Shown in pieces: positions 41,638-51,531 of a stretch of 53,088 nt of DNA. The stretch lies in assembly GCA_029821735.1 (NCBI GenBank), contig JALGSU010000010.1:1-53088 (forward strand). Reading direction: 5' to 3'. How positions within the stretch are numbered: the stretch's first letter is position 1; every line of letters starts with the position of its first letter. Origin of the DNA: Candidatus Zipacnadia bacterium (GTDB lineage: Bacteria; Armatimonadota; Zipacnadia; Zipacnadales; UBA5352). Both the position numbers and the translations under genes were made by a program. The notes under the pieces are model-generated. The model saw nothing but the letters and a program-made list of their open reading frames with translations. It was not told the DNA's origin and did no database searches.

Positions 41638-43356
41638 TCAGTGGTGCCGGACCAGTGCCTCGCGCGTGTACTTGATGATGAGTTCCTCATCGGGCTGGAT
41701 CTCTACCTCCCAGATCAGCTTGCTGTGGGGGTTGAGATGCCACGTCCAATGGGAGTGAACGGGCATCGCGAGCTTCTTGACCTCAGCCTCGATGTTCGCC
41801 GACTTGAGGGTGCCCGTCATGTGTTTGGTGATACTGATGGTGACGGGCTCCTTGAGGTGACTGCGCACGGTGAGCGTGGTTTCAGTGGTCAGGCGATCGA
41901 ACTTGTAGCCGCGGTGCGTCATAGCGTTGACCTCGTTATTGACTTCCAGCTCCTCATGGGCCGCTCTGATGCCCAGGGCCTGCGTGATCTTCACCATGAC
42001 GTCCTCGTCCGGCGGCGTATAGGTGAGGGTCGATTGTCCCAGCAATCGGCCGTCCTCCGAGGTCATGGCCGGCGCCGTCGTCCACGGCATCTCCGTGCTG
42101 TTCGCCAGCCGCACGCTATGCCAAACGATCTGTGATTGCTCTTGATCGTCGTCCCGTCTGCCGTAGTACGGGTATCGCCAATAGTACCACGCATCGAGAT
42201 AGTCGGGTATGTCCCACTGGTAGATATGCCTGTAATCAACGCGCTCAGTGAAGAGCGGGTAATACCCTGTGGCGCCTCGCTTGAGGGCGACGTTCTCGAC
42301 CGGGTAGAAGAAGAGATCGCCGACGGCCTCGCCGCTCTCGGCTGTCCCGTAGTCGGGCATTGCCGGCGCGCCAGCATCACCCCGGCGGCCTGCTGCCCCT
42401 GCTGCCCCTGCAGGGCCCGCCACATTTGACATCGTCTGGGCGGTGATTGCGCTGTAGCGTCCGTGGCCGCGTCCGGAACTGGCACCGGTGCCCAGCGCGT
42501 TGAGGAACTCCGCCAAGTCCTCCTTCTTCGCCAGCGGGCTGATGATCTCGCCGAACTCCATGTATGGGAAGCCGGTCACCAGATCCACCTGCACGTTCTC
42601 CATGTCCTCAATGTCATTGAGGATCGCGGCCTTGGCCGTCAGTGTAGCCTTCTCCGGATCGGTGACGTCGATCAGATAGGACGGCGCCCACGTCATTCCC
42701 TTGGCGAGGTAATGCACCGAGACCGAGCCGTTGCGCACCGGTTTCGCCAGCGTCCCACGCACCGCCATCCGCTGGAACTCGTCCGAGACGGTTGTCTGCG
42801 CCGCCTGCAGGAAGACGATCCGGTCCACGCTATTGGGGTGTATTGCCACGGTTCCGTCGGCGGTCTCGATGATGACCAGCCCCGGAGTTGGCGTGTCGGG
42901 CCTGATCGGGTTGGTCATGTAGGGGTTGACCGGCTCGCGGTCGGCCGCCTCGGGGAATGACTTGAGCACTCCCTGCAGCGCCGCCCGGAACTCTGAGGCA
43001 AACTCCAGGCGCACGCGCTTGCCCACATTGGCTTTGAGGAGCTCTGGGATCGTCACCGCCAGTCGCCCCTCCATCACGTCAACAGGCTCCGTGGCGAGGT
43101 TCTCGATCCTCGCCTGTGGACTCCAACCGAGCCAGAACGTTCCATGCGACGCCGCCGGTAACGGACCGATCTCGACGGGGCCCGCCTTCTTCGGCAGGTC
43201 GCCCTGCCGCGTGAAGAACGCCAGTCCGTTCTTAAAGAGCGCTACCTGCGTTACTTGCGTGTCCACCGTGGCTGCACATACCGCACCCGCCATGAGTGCC
43301 AGCAGTCCCGCGGCGACGATCAGCATCCATCTGCTCCCTCGCTCACTGCCCAGCAT
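41638..43356 (-). CDS. Secreted DUF4139-like protein with collagen-like insert
   Basis: The start is ATG 43356: GGAGG lies 7 bases upstream, and the peptide begins MLGSERGSRWMLIVAAGLLA, a signal peptide cut near VCAA. The 572-residue product has long beta-rich regions with GMTWAPSYLIDV and ENVQVDLVTGFPYM, which recall DUF4139 (mucoidy-inhibitor A-like) proteins. A run of six collagen-like triplets (GPAGAAGAAGRRGDAGAP) sits near the middle, and a final beta part contains VTISITKHMTGTLKSANIE. The function of DUF4139 is unknown. It is probably secreted or surface-exposed. Alternative starts upstream would make an unlikely N terminus. Confidence 0.72.
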   Translation of the reverse strand: MLGSERGSRWMLIVAAGLLALMAGAVCAATVDTQVTQVALFKNGLAFFTRQGDLPKKAGPVEIGPLPAASHGTFWLGWSPQARIENLATEPVDVMEGRLAVTIPELLKANVGKRVRLEFASEFRAALQGVLKSFPEAADREPVNPYMTNPIRPDTPTPGLVIIETADGTVAIHPNSVDRIVFLQAAQTTVSDEFQRMAVRGTLAKPVRNGSVSVHYLAKGMTWAPSYLIDVTDPEKATLTAKAAILNDIEDMENVQVDLVTGFPYMEFGEIISPLAKKEDLAEFLNALGTGASSGRGHGRYSAITAQTMSNVAGPAGAAGAAGRRGDAGAPAMPDYGTAESGEAVGDLFFYPVENVALKRGATGYYPLFTERVDYRHIYQWDIPDYLDAWYYWRYPYYGRRDDDQEQSQIVWHSVRLANSTEMPWTTAPAMTSEDGRLLGQSTLTYTPPDEDVMVKITQALGIRAAHEELEVNNEVNAMTHRGYKFDRLTTETTLTVRSHLKEPVTISITKHMTGTLKSANIEAEVKKLAMPVHSHWTWHLNPHSKLIWEVEIQPDEELIIKYTREALVRHH

Positions 43357-43505
43357 CGTCATCCCTCCAGACACGACTGTCTGCTCCATATCCTCTCTCT
43401 CGGAGTATGACTTCGCCACCCGTCCACTTGTTCCCGCTTTTGCCGGGCAGTACTTCGCGCCAGGCATCGCACGCATGGGGGCGTGGTGGCGCGGAGCGGC
43501 AGGGG

Positions 43506-43534
43506 TTTACATGATCGCCTCGGGTTGCTATAAT
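43506..43534 (+). promoter_or_regulatory. Promoter of tRNA-Val
   Basis: TTTACA (43506-43511), a 17-base spacer and a perfect TATAAT (43529-43534) read towards tRNA-Val, whose 5' end is at 43552. The short distance of about 10 bases from the expected start to the tRNA is normal for stable RNA promoters. Confidence 0.8.
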
Positions 43535-43551
43535 ACGTTCCGCCGATGGAT

Positions 43552-43626
43552 GGGCGCTTAGTTCAGGGGGAGAACGCCACCTTGACACGGTGGAGGTCAG
43601 TGGTTCAAATCCACTAGCGCCCACCA
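43552..43626 (+). tRNA. tRNA-Val (anticodon GAC)
   Basis: A full cloverleaf is visible. The acceptor stem is GGGCGCT/AGCGCCC, the D arm AGTTCAGGGGGAGAACG, and the anticodon stem CCACC/GGTGG encloses loop TTGACAC with anticodon GAC. The T arm is GTGG-TTCAAAT-CCAC. Discriminator A at 43623 is followed by encoded CCA (43624-43626). It decodes valine GUC/GUU. This tRNA matches the GUC specifier and the ACCA expected by the T-box leader at 37097-37433. Confidence 0.95.
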
Positions 43627-43687
43627 CACAATTCACCCGGCTGGACGTACGTGGCCCTGGTATGGCTGCGGATAACCCTATCATCCC

Positions 43688-43725
43688 CACGCGCCGCATC
43701 CGTTGAGGATGGGGCGTGTTTCTTT
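43688..43725 (+). terminator. Possible terminator/attenuator between tRNA-Val and thrS
   Basis: A hairpin with CAC-GCC-CATCC pairing GGATG-GGC-GTG (one G-G mismatch and a small bulge) is followed by TTTCTTT. It should end the tRNA-Val transcript, or act on readthrough into thrS 40 bases downstream. I found no T-box core for thrS in the gap. Confidence 0.45.
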
Positions 43726-43762
43726 AACAGGGGCGAACGGCTCGGGGAAAGGGCTGAGACCG

Positions 43763-45598
<1,836 letters not shown>

Positions 45599-45611
45599 AG
45601 GAGACGAGCCG

Positions 45612-46073
45612 ATGCGACGACAGGACCGGGAGATCACCTCGCCCGACGCCGTTCGAAGCATCGTGCAGCGCGCACGGGTGTTCCACCTTGCCATGGTCGA
45701 TGAGGGGCGCCCCTACGTCCTGCCGCTCAGCTACGGGTACGACGGCACGTCCATCTACCTGCACTGCGCATCGGAAGGCCGGAAGCTGGACATCCTGCGC
45801 CGCTTCCCGCAGGTTTGCTTCACGATCAGCGTGGACGAGGAGCTGATCCGTGGTGACCGGCCCTGTGACTGGTCATTCCGCTACCGGAACGTCGTTGGCG
45901 AGGGTACTGTACACTTCGTCGAGGGCGAGGACGAGAAGCGCCGGGGCCTCGATGCAGTGATGCGCCAGTATGGCGGCGAAGGTGGCGACTACCCCAGCGA
46001 GGTGTTGGCTCGCACCACGATCCTCCGCATAGACATCGCCAGCCTGAGCGGCAAGCAAGCTGGCTACGAGTAG
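45612..46073 (+). CDS. Pyridoxamine 5'-phosphate oxidase-like FMN split-barrel protein (NimA-like)
   Basis: The ATG at 45612 follows GAGGAGA and begins MRRQDREITSPDAVRSIVQR; the product has 153 residues. It has the NimA/PNPOx-like beta-barrel pattern: FHLAMVDEGRPYVLPLSYGY for flavin-phosphate contact, YLHCASEGRKLDILRRFPQV and a Trp/Arg/Tyr segment DWSFRYRNVVGEGTVHFV. Proteins of this group bind FMN, F420 or heme, and nitroimidazole-resistance proteins belong here. A true biological substrate is unknown. It is probably co-transcribed with thrS. Confidence 0.82.
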   Translation: MRRQDREITSPDAVRSIVQRARVFHLAMVDEGRPYVLPLSYGYDGTSIYLHCASEGRKLDILRRFPQVCFTISVDEELIRGDRPCDWSFRYRNVVGEGTVHFVEGEDEKRRGLDAVMRQYGGEGGDYPSEVLARTTILRIDIASLSGKQAGYE

Positions 46074-46146
46074 CGGCAGACGGACGACGGTGAGTAACTG
46101 CAGTCTCTCGGGACCTCCGCCTGGTGCGCGCGAGCCGCGCTGCTGG

Positions 46147-46917
46147 CTACACTCGCACGCGGAGCATGAACGCGGGGCTGAGGGCTTCGCCGCCCATCTG
46201 TTGGGCTTCTGCGCCGAACAGGCAGTCCGAGGCCGTGGCGCAGTCCATGCCCATGGCCGTCATCTCACCGATATCGAGGCCCTCGACGCGATCCTGCAGT
46301 ATACGCGCGCGGGTCGCGTGGTCAGGTGTGGCGAGGTCGCTGGGCAGAAGTCCGAGGAAAGTGATCCAGGCGCCGCCAAAGAGCGCGGCGATTCGCGCCA
46401 GGTCGCCGGTTATCTCGGCGTCGAAGTCCTCCTTGATGGGCATGAGCAGGCGCGGGGGGTGGCCTGGCTCATCGCTGAAGGCGACGATGGCGAGGGAGCA
46501 GCCCGCGACCTTGGCGACTTCCTCGGTGATACGGGCGGGCGTTTCGGCGCTGTCTGGTGTGGGTGTGGTGGGAGGGCTGTAGCCCAGCAGTACCATGCCC
46601 GGGCCCGAGTTGCGCGCCACGGTCACGATTCCCGAAGGCACATCCTCAGCGACCTGAACCAGCGGCTCGACCGCGATCCCGAGTTCCGCGCCGAAATCCC
46701 GGGCACGCTCCACCAACTCTTGGGCGCTGGCAAGTGTTTCAGGGGCAGGCGTGGTGCTGGCCGGAGATGGTACTACGGACACGACGACTATGCGGCCCTG
46801 CTGGCGACGGGCGAAGACTGACGCGATGCTCATCAGCCCCTCAAGCCGCTCGGGGTGTGCGAGCCCCAGAAGCACTCGGTACTGCTCTTGCCTGAACTTC
46901 TCTGCGGCGTCGGCCAT
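46147..46917 (-). CDS. Universal stress protein-like (tandem)
   Basis: The 256-residue protein has two USP-like halves. The first (residues 1-130) carries RVLLGLAHPERLEGLM, GRIVVVSVV and a GPGMVLLGYS segment near the ATP site. The second (130-256) is weaker and has RLLMPIKEDFDAEITGDLA. The full G-2x-G-9x-G(S/T) ATP motif is not obvious in either half. It is the third gene of a trkH-trkA-usp operon, so a role in potassium or osmotic stress is likely, as USPs often accompany such transport. It ends 73 bases from the stop of the flavin-barrel gene, convergently, with no clear terminator. Confidence 0.7.
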   Translation of the reverse strand: MADAAEKFRQEQYRVLLGLAHPERLEGLMSIASVFARRQQGRIVVVSVVPSPASTTPAPETLASAQELVERARDFGAELGIAVEPLVQVAEDVPSGIVTVARNSGPGMVLLGYSPPTTPTPDSAETPARITEEVAKVAGCSLAIVAFSDEPGHPPRLLMPIKEDFDAEITGDLARIAALFGGAWITFLGLLPSDLATPDHATRARILQDRVEGLDIGEMTAMGMDCATASDCLFGAEAQQMGGEALSPAFMLRVRV

Positions 46918-46965
46918 CGTAGCTCATCTCCACAATTATCGGGCGGCGCGGCGCTGTTTGGGCTT

Positions 46966-47628
46966 TCAGCGTTGCGCGGGCGTGTAGCTGCGTGTCAGAT
47001 CGGCGAGATTGCGCTGGCGCGTCATCACCAACACCTCGTCACCGAGCTGTAAGACCACCTCTTCGCGCGCGGGCAGGAACGATTCCGCGCGAAGCACGAC
47101 AATCACCGCGGTGTCCTCCGGCAGTTCGCGATTGAGTTGGTAGACCGGCTTGCCTGCCAGGTTCTCCTCCACGAGGAAGCGGAAGAGGCGTGCGTCGCCG
47201 CGGAGTAGTTCGCCGATCTCCGACAGGTTCAGGCCTCGCGCCATCTCCGACACATACATGGCGAAGCTGATCTCCGGCAGCGCGAGCTTCGTCAGGTCGA
47301 GGTCCTCGCAGACCGGGATGTAATCGGGGTTCTCGAGCTTCACGATGACTTCCGGGATGCCGAAGCGCCGGGCCACGACGGCGGCCACGATGTTGGCCTG
47401 GTCGTCGCGAGTCGCAGCGATGAAAGCATCGGCGTCTCCCGCTTCAGCGGCTGATTGGACGGCGGGGTCAGCGCCGTCACCCTCAACGACCGCACAGTCC
47501 ATGGTCTCGGCGAGCTCGGCCGCCCGCTCCTTGGATTTCTCCATGATGACGACTTCGTCGCCGCGGGCGATCATGATCTCGGCGGTCTGCAGGGCCAGTC
47601 GCCCCGATCCCATGATGATGACTCGCAT
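46966..47628 (-). CDS. trkA: TrkA-type potassium uptake regulatory protein
   Basis: The 220-residue protein has one TrkA-N (RCK) Rossmann domain starting MRVIIMGSGRLALQTAEIM (G-x-G-R-x-A for NAD(H)) with IMEKSKERAAELAE, followed by a TrkA-C domain (about residues 145-210). It is of the single-unit size seen in KtrA/CeoB rather than the double-length TrkA of enterics. It forms a ring that gates the TrkH/KtrB pore according to nucleotide. ATG 47628 has GGAGG 7 bases upstream and starts 1 base after the trkH stop. Confidence 0.92.
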   Translation of the reverse strand: MRVIIMGSGRLALQTAEIMIARGDEVVIMEKSKERAAELAETMDCAVVEGDGADPAVQSAAEAGDADAFIAATRDDQANIVAAVVARRFGIPEVIVKLENPDYIPVCEDLDLTKLALPEISFAMYVSEMARGLNLSEIGELLRGDARLFRFLVEENLAGKPVYQLNRELPEDTAVIVVLRAESFLPAREEVVLQLGDEVLVMTRQRNLADLTRSYTPAQR

Positions 47629-47629
47629 G

Positions 47630-49072
47630 TCATTTCCTCCTGCGACCGAACCATGTCGGCGGGTAGAGCAGCAGCGCGGCTGGAATGATCTCGACGCGAC
47701 CGACCCACATGTTAAAGATGAGCACCAGCTTCAGCCACGCGGGCAAGGCCGCCGATGTCAGGCCGACAGTGAATCCCGACGCGCCCAGCGCCGAGGAGCA
47801 CTCAAACAGTGAGTCCAGTGGATCGTAGCCGGCCGCAATGAAGCATGCCGAACTGGCTGCCAGCAACACCGCATACCCCAGCATGAAAGCCGCTGCAGTC
47901 TCCACTTCCTCACGGTTGAGTTGTCGCCCCCCCACCAGGAATGGCTTCACTATACGCGTGCCCAGCGCCGTCCGATACAGCGTGATGCGCAGCAGCGTGA
48001 CAAGCACGAGAAGTCGATATATCTTCACGGCCCCGGCGGTAGAGCCGATGCAGCCGCCGATGTTCATGGGTATCAGCATCATCAGACGCGCGGTGGGGCT
48101 CAGGTCCGCCGGTGCGATGGTCGTGTAGCCCGTCCCGGTCTGCAGCGATATGCCCATGAAGACGGCGTCGGCCATGGTCCTGCCCGGCCCCGCATCGACG
48201 GTGACCAGCAGCACTCCCATGACCGCGACCCATATCGCAGTCAGCCCGAGCAGCACGGGCGCCTGGGTGTCGGTGACGATCGCCGTCAGCCCGTTGCGAC
48301 GCAGGCGGCGCAGTAGCGTCAGTGGCCACGCGCCGATGATCATGAAGGGCACGAGCACCACGAGACTGGGCAACCACACATCCGCCAGGCTATGGTTCCA
48401 GGTCGAGAAGCCGCCGGTTGACACCGCTGTCAGTCCGTGACACAGCGAGTCGAACGGCGCCATGCCCGTGAGCATCAACATGATCACGCTGGCAAGCATC
48501 AGGCCAACGTAGACCTTTGACAAGCGCTTGGCTGCCGAGACGGCGCTCGGGACCACGTCGGTCTTCTCAAGCTGTGTAGCCAGCAGCCGCGACGCGCTCG
48601 TCCCCGTCGGCACCAGCGCCGCCAGGGTCAGGATGACGAAGCCGAGGCCGCCGTAGTATTGCATGAGCGCGCGCGAAAAAAGGAACGTGCGGGGAACGCG
48701 GTAGACATCGCCCACCACCGTCAGTCCGGTCGTGGTGCAACTGGACATGGCCTCGAATACCGCGTCGATCCAGTTCAGCCCGGCGGCCCACATTGTAGGG
48801 GCTGCGGCGAAGGTGGTGATGATGTAGATCAGGCCACCGGCCACCAGCGCCTCAGTCGGGCGGATGGACGACTCGACGGTCAGTCGGTCAATGGCCCAGC
48901 CCAGGCCCGCAGCCAGCAGGCCAGCGGCGGCATGCGCCGCGGCCATGCGCCATTCGCCGGCGAACACCCCGACCACCGCCGGCAGGGCCAGCGCCACGCC
49001 CAGAACTACCATCAGCTTACCGAGGTAGTTGGCTACTACGCCAAAGCGCACAGGCCGGATCAGGAAGCGCAT
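47630..49072 (-). CDS. trkH: TrkH-family potassium uptake protein
   Basis: The 480-residue protein is polytopic, with the TrkH/KtrB layout of four pore-loop repeats, seen for example in SSCTTTGLTVVGDVYRV, VSTGGFSTWNHSLADVW, QTGTGYTTIAPADL and GASGFTVGLTSAALP. The selectivity-filter glycines lie in these T-x-G-x/G-F-S segments. It is the membrane subunit for K+ uptake driven by gradients. ATG 49072 is preceded by a GGGAGG about 13 bases upstream, slightly far. It heads the operon trkH-trkA-usp and is divergent from the heparinase-like gene; 135 bases lie between them. Confidence 0.93.
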   Translation of the reverse strand: MRFLIRPVRFGVVANYLGKLMVVLGVALALPAVVGVFAGEWRMAAAHAAAGLLAAGLGWAIDRLTVESSIRPTEALVAGGLIYIITTFAAAPTMWAAGLNWIDAVFEAMSSCTTTGLTVVGDVYRVPRTFLFSRALMQYYGGLGFVILTLAALVPTGTSASRLLATQLEKTDVVPSAVSAAKRLSKVYVGLMLASVIMLMLTGMAPFDSLCHGLTAVSTGGFSTWNHSLADVWLPSLVVLVPFMIIGAWPLTLLRRLRRNGLTAIVTDTQAPVLLGLTAIWVAVMGVLLVTVDAGPGRTMADAVFMGISLQTGTGYTTIAPADLSPTARLMMLIPMNIGGCIGSTAGAVKIYRLLVLVTLLRITLYRTALGTRIVKPFLVGGRQLNREEVETAAAFMLGYAVLLAASSACFIAAGYDPLDSLFECSSALGASGFTVGLTSAALPAWLKLVLIFNMWVGRVEIIPAALLLYPPTWFGRRRK

Positions 49073-49207
49073 GGGCGGTGGCGATCCTCCCCCGGTGCGA
49101 TGATGACTACGCCGGTATATTCACCTCGCGCGTGAGTGCACCTGCTCGGAGGCCTGCGGATGGTGGCTGGCGAACTGACCTCCTCGCGATTGACCGACAT
49201 GTGACAG

Positions 49208-51526
49208 GTGAAGAGATTGATATTGGTACGAGCGATCATCGTGGTAATGGTTGCATGGGCACTCGCGGGGACCGCCGTTCTGGCGCAGGAAGAGTTTGAA
49301 CTCAAGCAGACCGATCACCCGTGGCTGGAGCAGACCGCTGATGAACTCTCCTTGGCCAAAACGCAAGAGCTGGGCGTGGCTCGAGTCCGTGCGCGAGCCG
49401 ATGAGGCCATTGCGAAGTCGCATACGGTGGCTTATGCGGAATACTCGGTGGCGCTCCCGAAAGCCGAACCGCCGCCCGCGCATGGCGATGACTGGCCGTA
49501 CTGGACCGATCTGTGTGCCGAGCTGGGTTCCGACATGCAGACCTGTGCATTCGCCTATGTACTCACCGGCGAGCGTACGTATCTGAACTGGTGTCGGGAA
49601 CTGATGATAGCGCTCACTCAGTGGCCGCAGTGGACCGACCCGGACTACGGGAACGGTCAGCCCGGTCTCGATACCCAGTCGCTGGTGCGAGGTATGTGTG
49701 TGGCGTATGACTACCTCTACGAGGCGCTCCCCGAACGCGACCGGCAGCAGATCGCCGGAGCCATCGCCGATAGAGGCGCCGCTTTCATCTACGAGTACGG
49801 CAATCGCGAGGGCTCTTACCTCCAGCAGCCGGGCCTGTGGCCCAACGGCTACGCGATGATCAACGCCGAGCTTGGCGTGGCGGCGCTGATGCTGATGGGC
49901 GAGGACGAGCGGGCGAATGGCTGGTTGTCGCAGTCGCTGGACAAGGCCCGGCTGTTCTTCGCCGAGCAAGGCGGCGTGGATGGCGGTCTGGTCGAGGGCT
50001 TCAGCCACGGCGGCGCCGCCGTCGACGCGCTCAGCTACCTGCTGACCGCGACCGAGCGGGGCGTGGGTGTGAGTCTCTTCGACGAGCCCTACCTCTCTCA
50101 GGCAATCAGTTTCCCGATCTACTTCCAGGCGCCGGGCGGGGGCTCGCTCGTGAACTTCGGCGACAGCGGCGGTCCGCGAGGCTGCCCGCCAACACTTCTC
50201 GAGACGGCGCGTTCGATCATGGAGGTCGATCGCAGCACCGAGGCGGCGTGGTATCTGAAGCAGGTCGGCCACAGCCATGAGACTATTGAGAAGCTGGCGG
50301 CTCCGCCAACGCACCTGCCGCTTGCCAGGCACTTCCGGTCGATTGACTGGGTGGCGATGCGCTCGGGGTGGGGCGTGCAGGACACGCTGTTGGCTTTCCG
50401 CTCAGGGGCGACCGACCATCACAACCATCGCGATCAGAATAGCCTGATGGTGGCGTGGGGTAGCGAATGGCTGCTCAATGATCCGGGCTACCAGATATAC
50501 GACCGTCCCTATCCGCCCGAGCGCAACATGTCAGAGACGGTCATCAAGAACCGGCATGCCTACACTGCGGGCACGGTCGGCCACAACGCCATTCTCATTG
50601 ACGGTCAGGGCCAGATCGCTCGCGCTGGCGAGGTCACTCAATTCGCGCGGACAGTCGCCATGGATTGCACCACCGGCGACGCCTCCGCAGCATATGGCTC
50701 GACTGCGCAGACAGTCGTGCGCCACGTGGTCTCCGTGCCGCCCGACTACTACGCGGTCTTTGACCGCGTAGTTACGGATGGCGCCGAGCGGACAGTGGAC
50801 GTGTTGTTGCACACTCCGTCGGAGGGGCGTTTCACCGTCGAGGGCAGGTCGCTCAACACCGACCAGCAACGAGCGGGGCGCGAAGCCCGCATCAAGACCC
50901 GGACCGGTGAGGCGGTTGTGCGCTTCACGCATCCTGAGGAGCCGACCTTCACCCACCGGCGCTGGCCTGACTGCGACGAGTATGGGCATTTCCTCAAAGT
51001 GACGTCGCCCGCAGCCGTCGAGCACACGATCTGCTGGGCGGTCGCCGCCGGCGCGGCCGGGGAGGTCGACCTGGAGACACGCGCGGCACAGGCCGACGAG
51101 GGCGTCACCTCGGTGCAGACGCGGGTGGGCACTGGTCTCGATACTCTGGCACTTAACACGACCGGTGGCGAGGCGGCGGTGGGGGAGATGCGCCTGTCGG
51201 GCCTGTATGGATTGGTGCGAACTCAGGGCGGCGAGCTGCGTCGTTACGCTTTGGTGCACGGGACCTTGCTGGCACATGGCTCGCGCGATCTGGTCAGCAG
51301 TGACGAGCCCGTCACGGTGGGCATGGCGACGGATGCGGGCGTGATCCGGATCAGCGTCTCGTGCGAGGCAACGGCGACTGTCAAGGTGCACTGTCCGGTC
51401 GGCACGGGGCTGGTGCAGTTCGAGGGCCTTGATCAGCCCGTGGAAGTGACGGTCGACGGTCCGGCTCAGACACTCACGTTGACTGCGCCTGCGGGCCGCT
51501 ACGAACTGACCGTCAGGCCGATGTAG
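49208..51526 (+). CDS. Heparinase II/III family protein, secreted
   Basis: The start is GTG 49208 (no obvious ribosome site). The 772-residue protein has a signal peptide (LVRAIIVVMVAWALAGTAVL, cut near AQEE). An (alpha/alpha) toroid-like N-terminal domain (about residues 25-380) carries RTYLNWCRELMIALTQWPQW and NGYAMINAELGVAAL. The C-terminal beta-sandwich heparinase II/III domain starts near FRSGATDHHNHRDQNSLMVA, and further beta modules with GQIARAGEVTQ follow. Tyr/His residues in DHHNHRDQN are candidate catalytic sites. Family members are polysaccharide lyases acting on uronate-containing glycans. The true substrate is unknown. It converges on the M14-like gene, with 5 bases between stops. 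Confidence 0.82.
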   Translation: MKRLILVRAIIVVMVAWALAGTAVLAQEEFELKQTDHPWLEQTADELSLAKTQELGVARVRARADEAIAKSHTVAYAEYSVALPKAEPPPAHGDDWPYWTDLCAELGSDMQTCAFAYVLTGERTYLNWCRELMIALTQWPQWTDPDYGNGQPGLDTQSLVRGMCVAYDYLYEALPERDRQQIAGAIADRGAAFIYEYGNREGSYLQQPGLWPNGYAMINAELGVAALMLMGEDERANGWLSQSLDKARLFFAEQGGVDGGLVEGFSHGGAAVDALSYLLTATERGVGVSLFDEPYLSQAISFPIYFQAPGGGSLVNFGDSGGPRGCPPTLLETARSIMEVDRSTEAAWYLKQVGHSHETIEKLAAPPTHLPLARHFRSIDWVAMRSGWGVQDTLLAFRSGATDHHNHRDQNSLMVAWGSEWLLNDPGYQIYDRPYPPERNMSETVIKNRHAYTAGTVGHNAILIDGQGQIARAGEVTQFARTVAMDCTTGDASAAYGSTAQTVVRHVVSVPPDYYAVFDRVVTDGAERTVDVLLHTPSEGRFTVEGRSLNTDQQRAGREARIKTRTGEAVVRFTHPEEPTFTHRRWPDCDEYGHFLKVTSPAAVEHTICWAVAAGAAGEVDLETRAAQADEGVTSVQTRVGTGLDTLALNTTGGEAAVGEMRLSGLYGLVRTQGGELRRYALVHGTLLAHGSRDLVSSDEPVTVGMATDAGVIRISVSCEATATVKVHCPVGTGLVQFEGLDQPVEVTVDGPAQTLTLTAPAGRYELTVRPM

Positions 51527-51531
51527 GGCCC

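Noticed and set aside
43627..43762. A second T-box for thrS
   Set aside because: No GGGTGG-ACCGCG core or Stem I motif is present; only a simple hairpin is seen.
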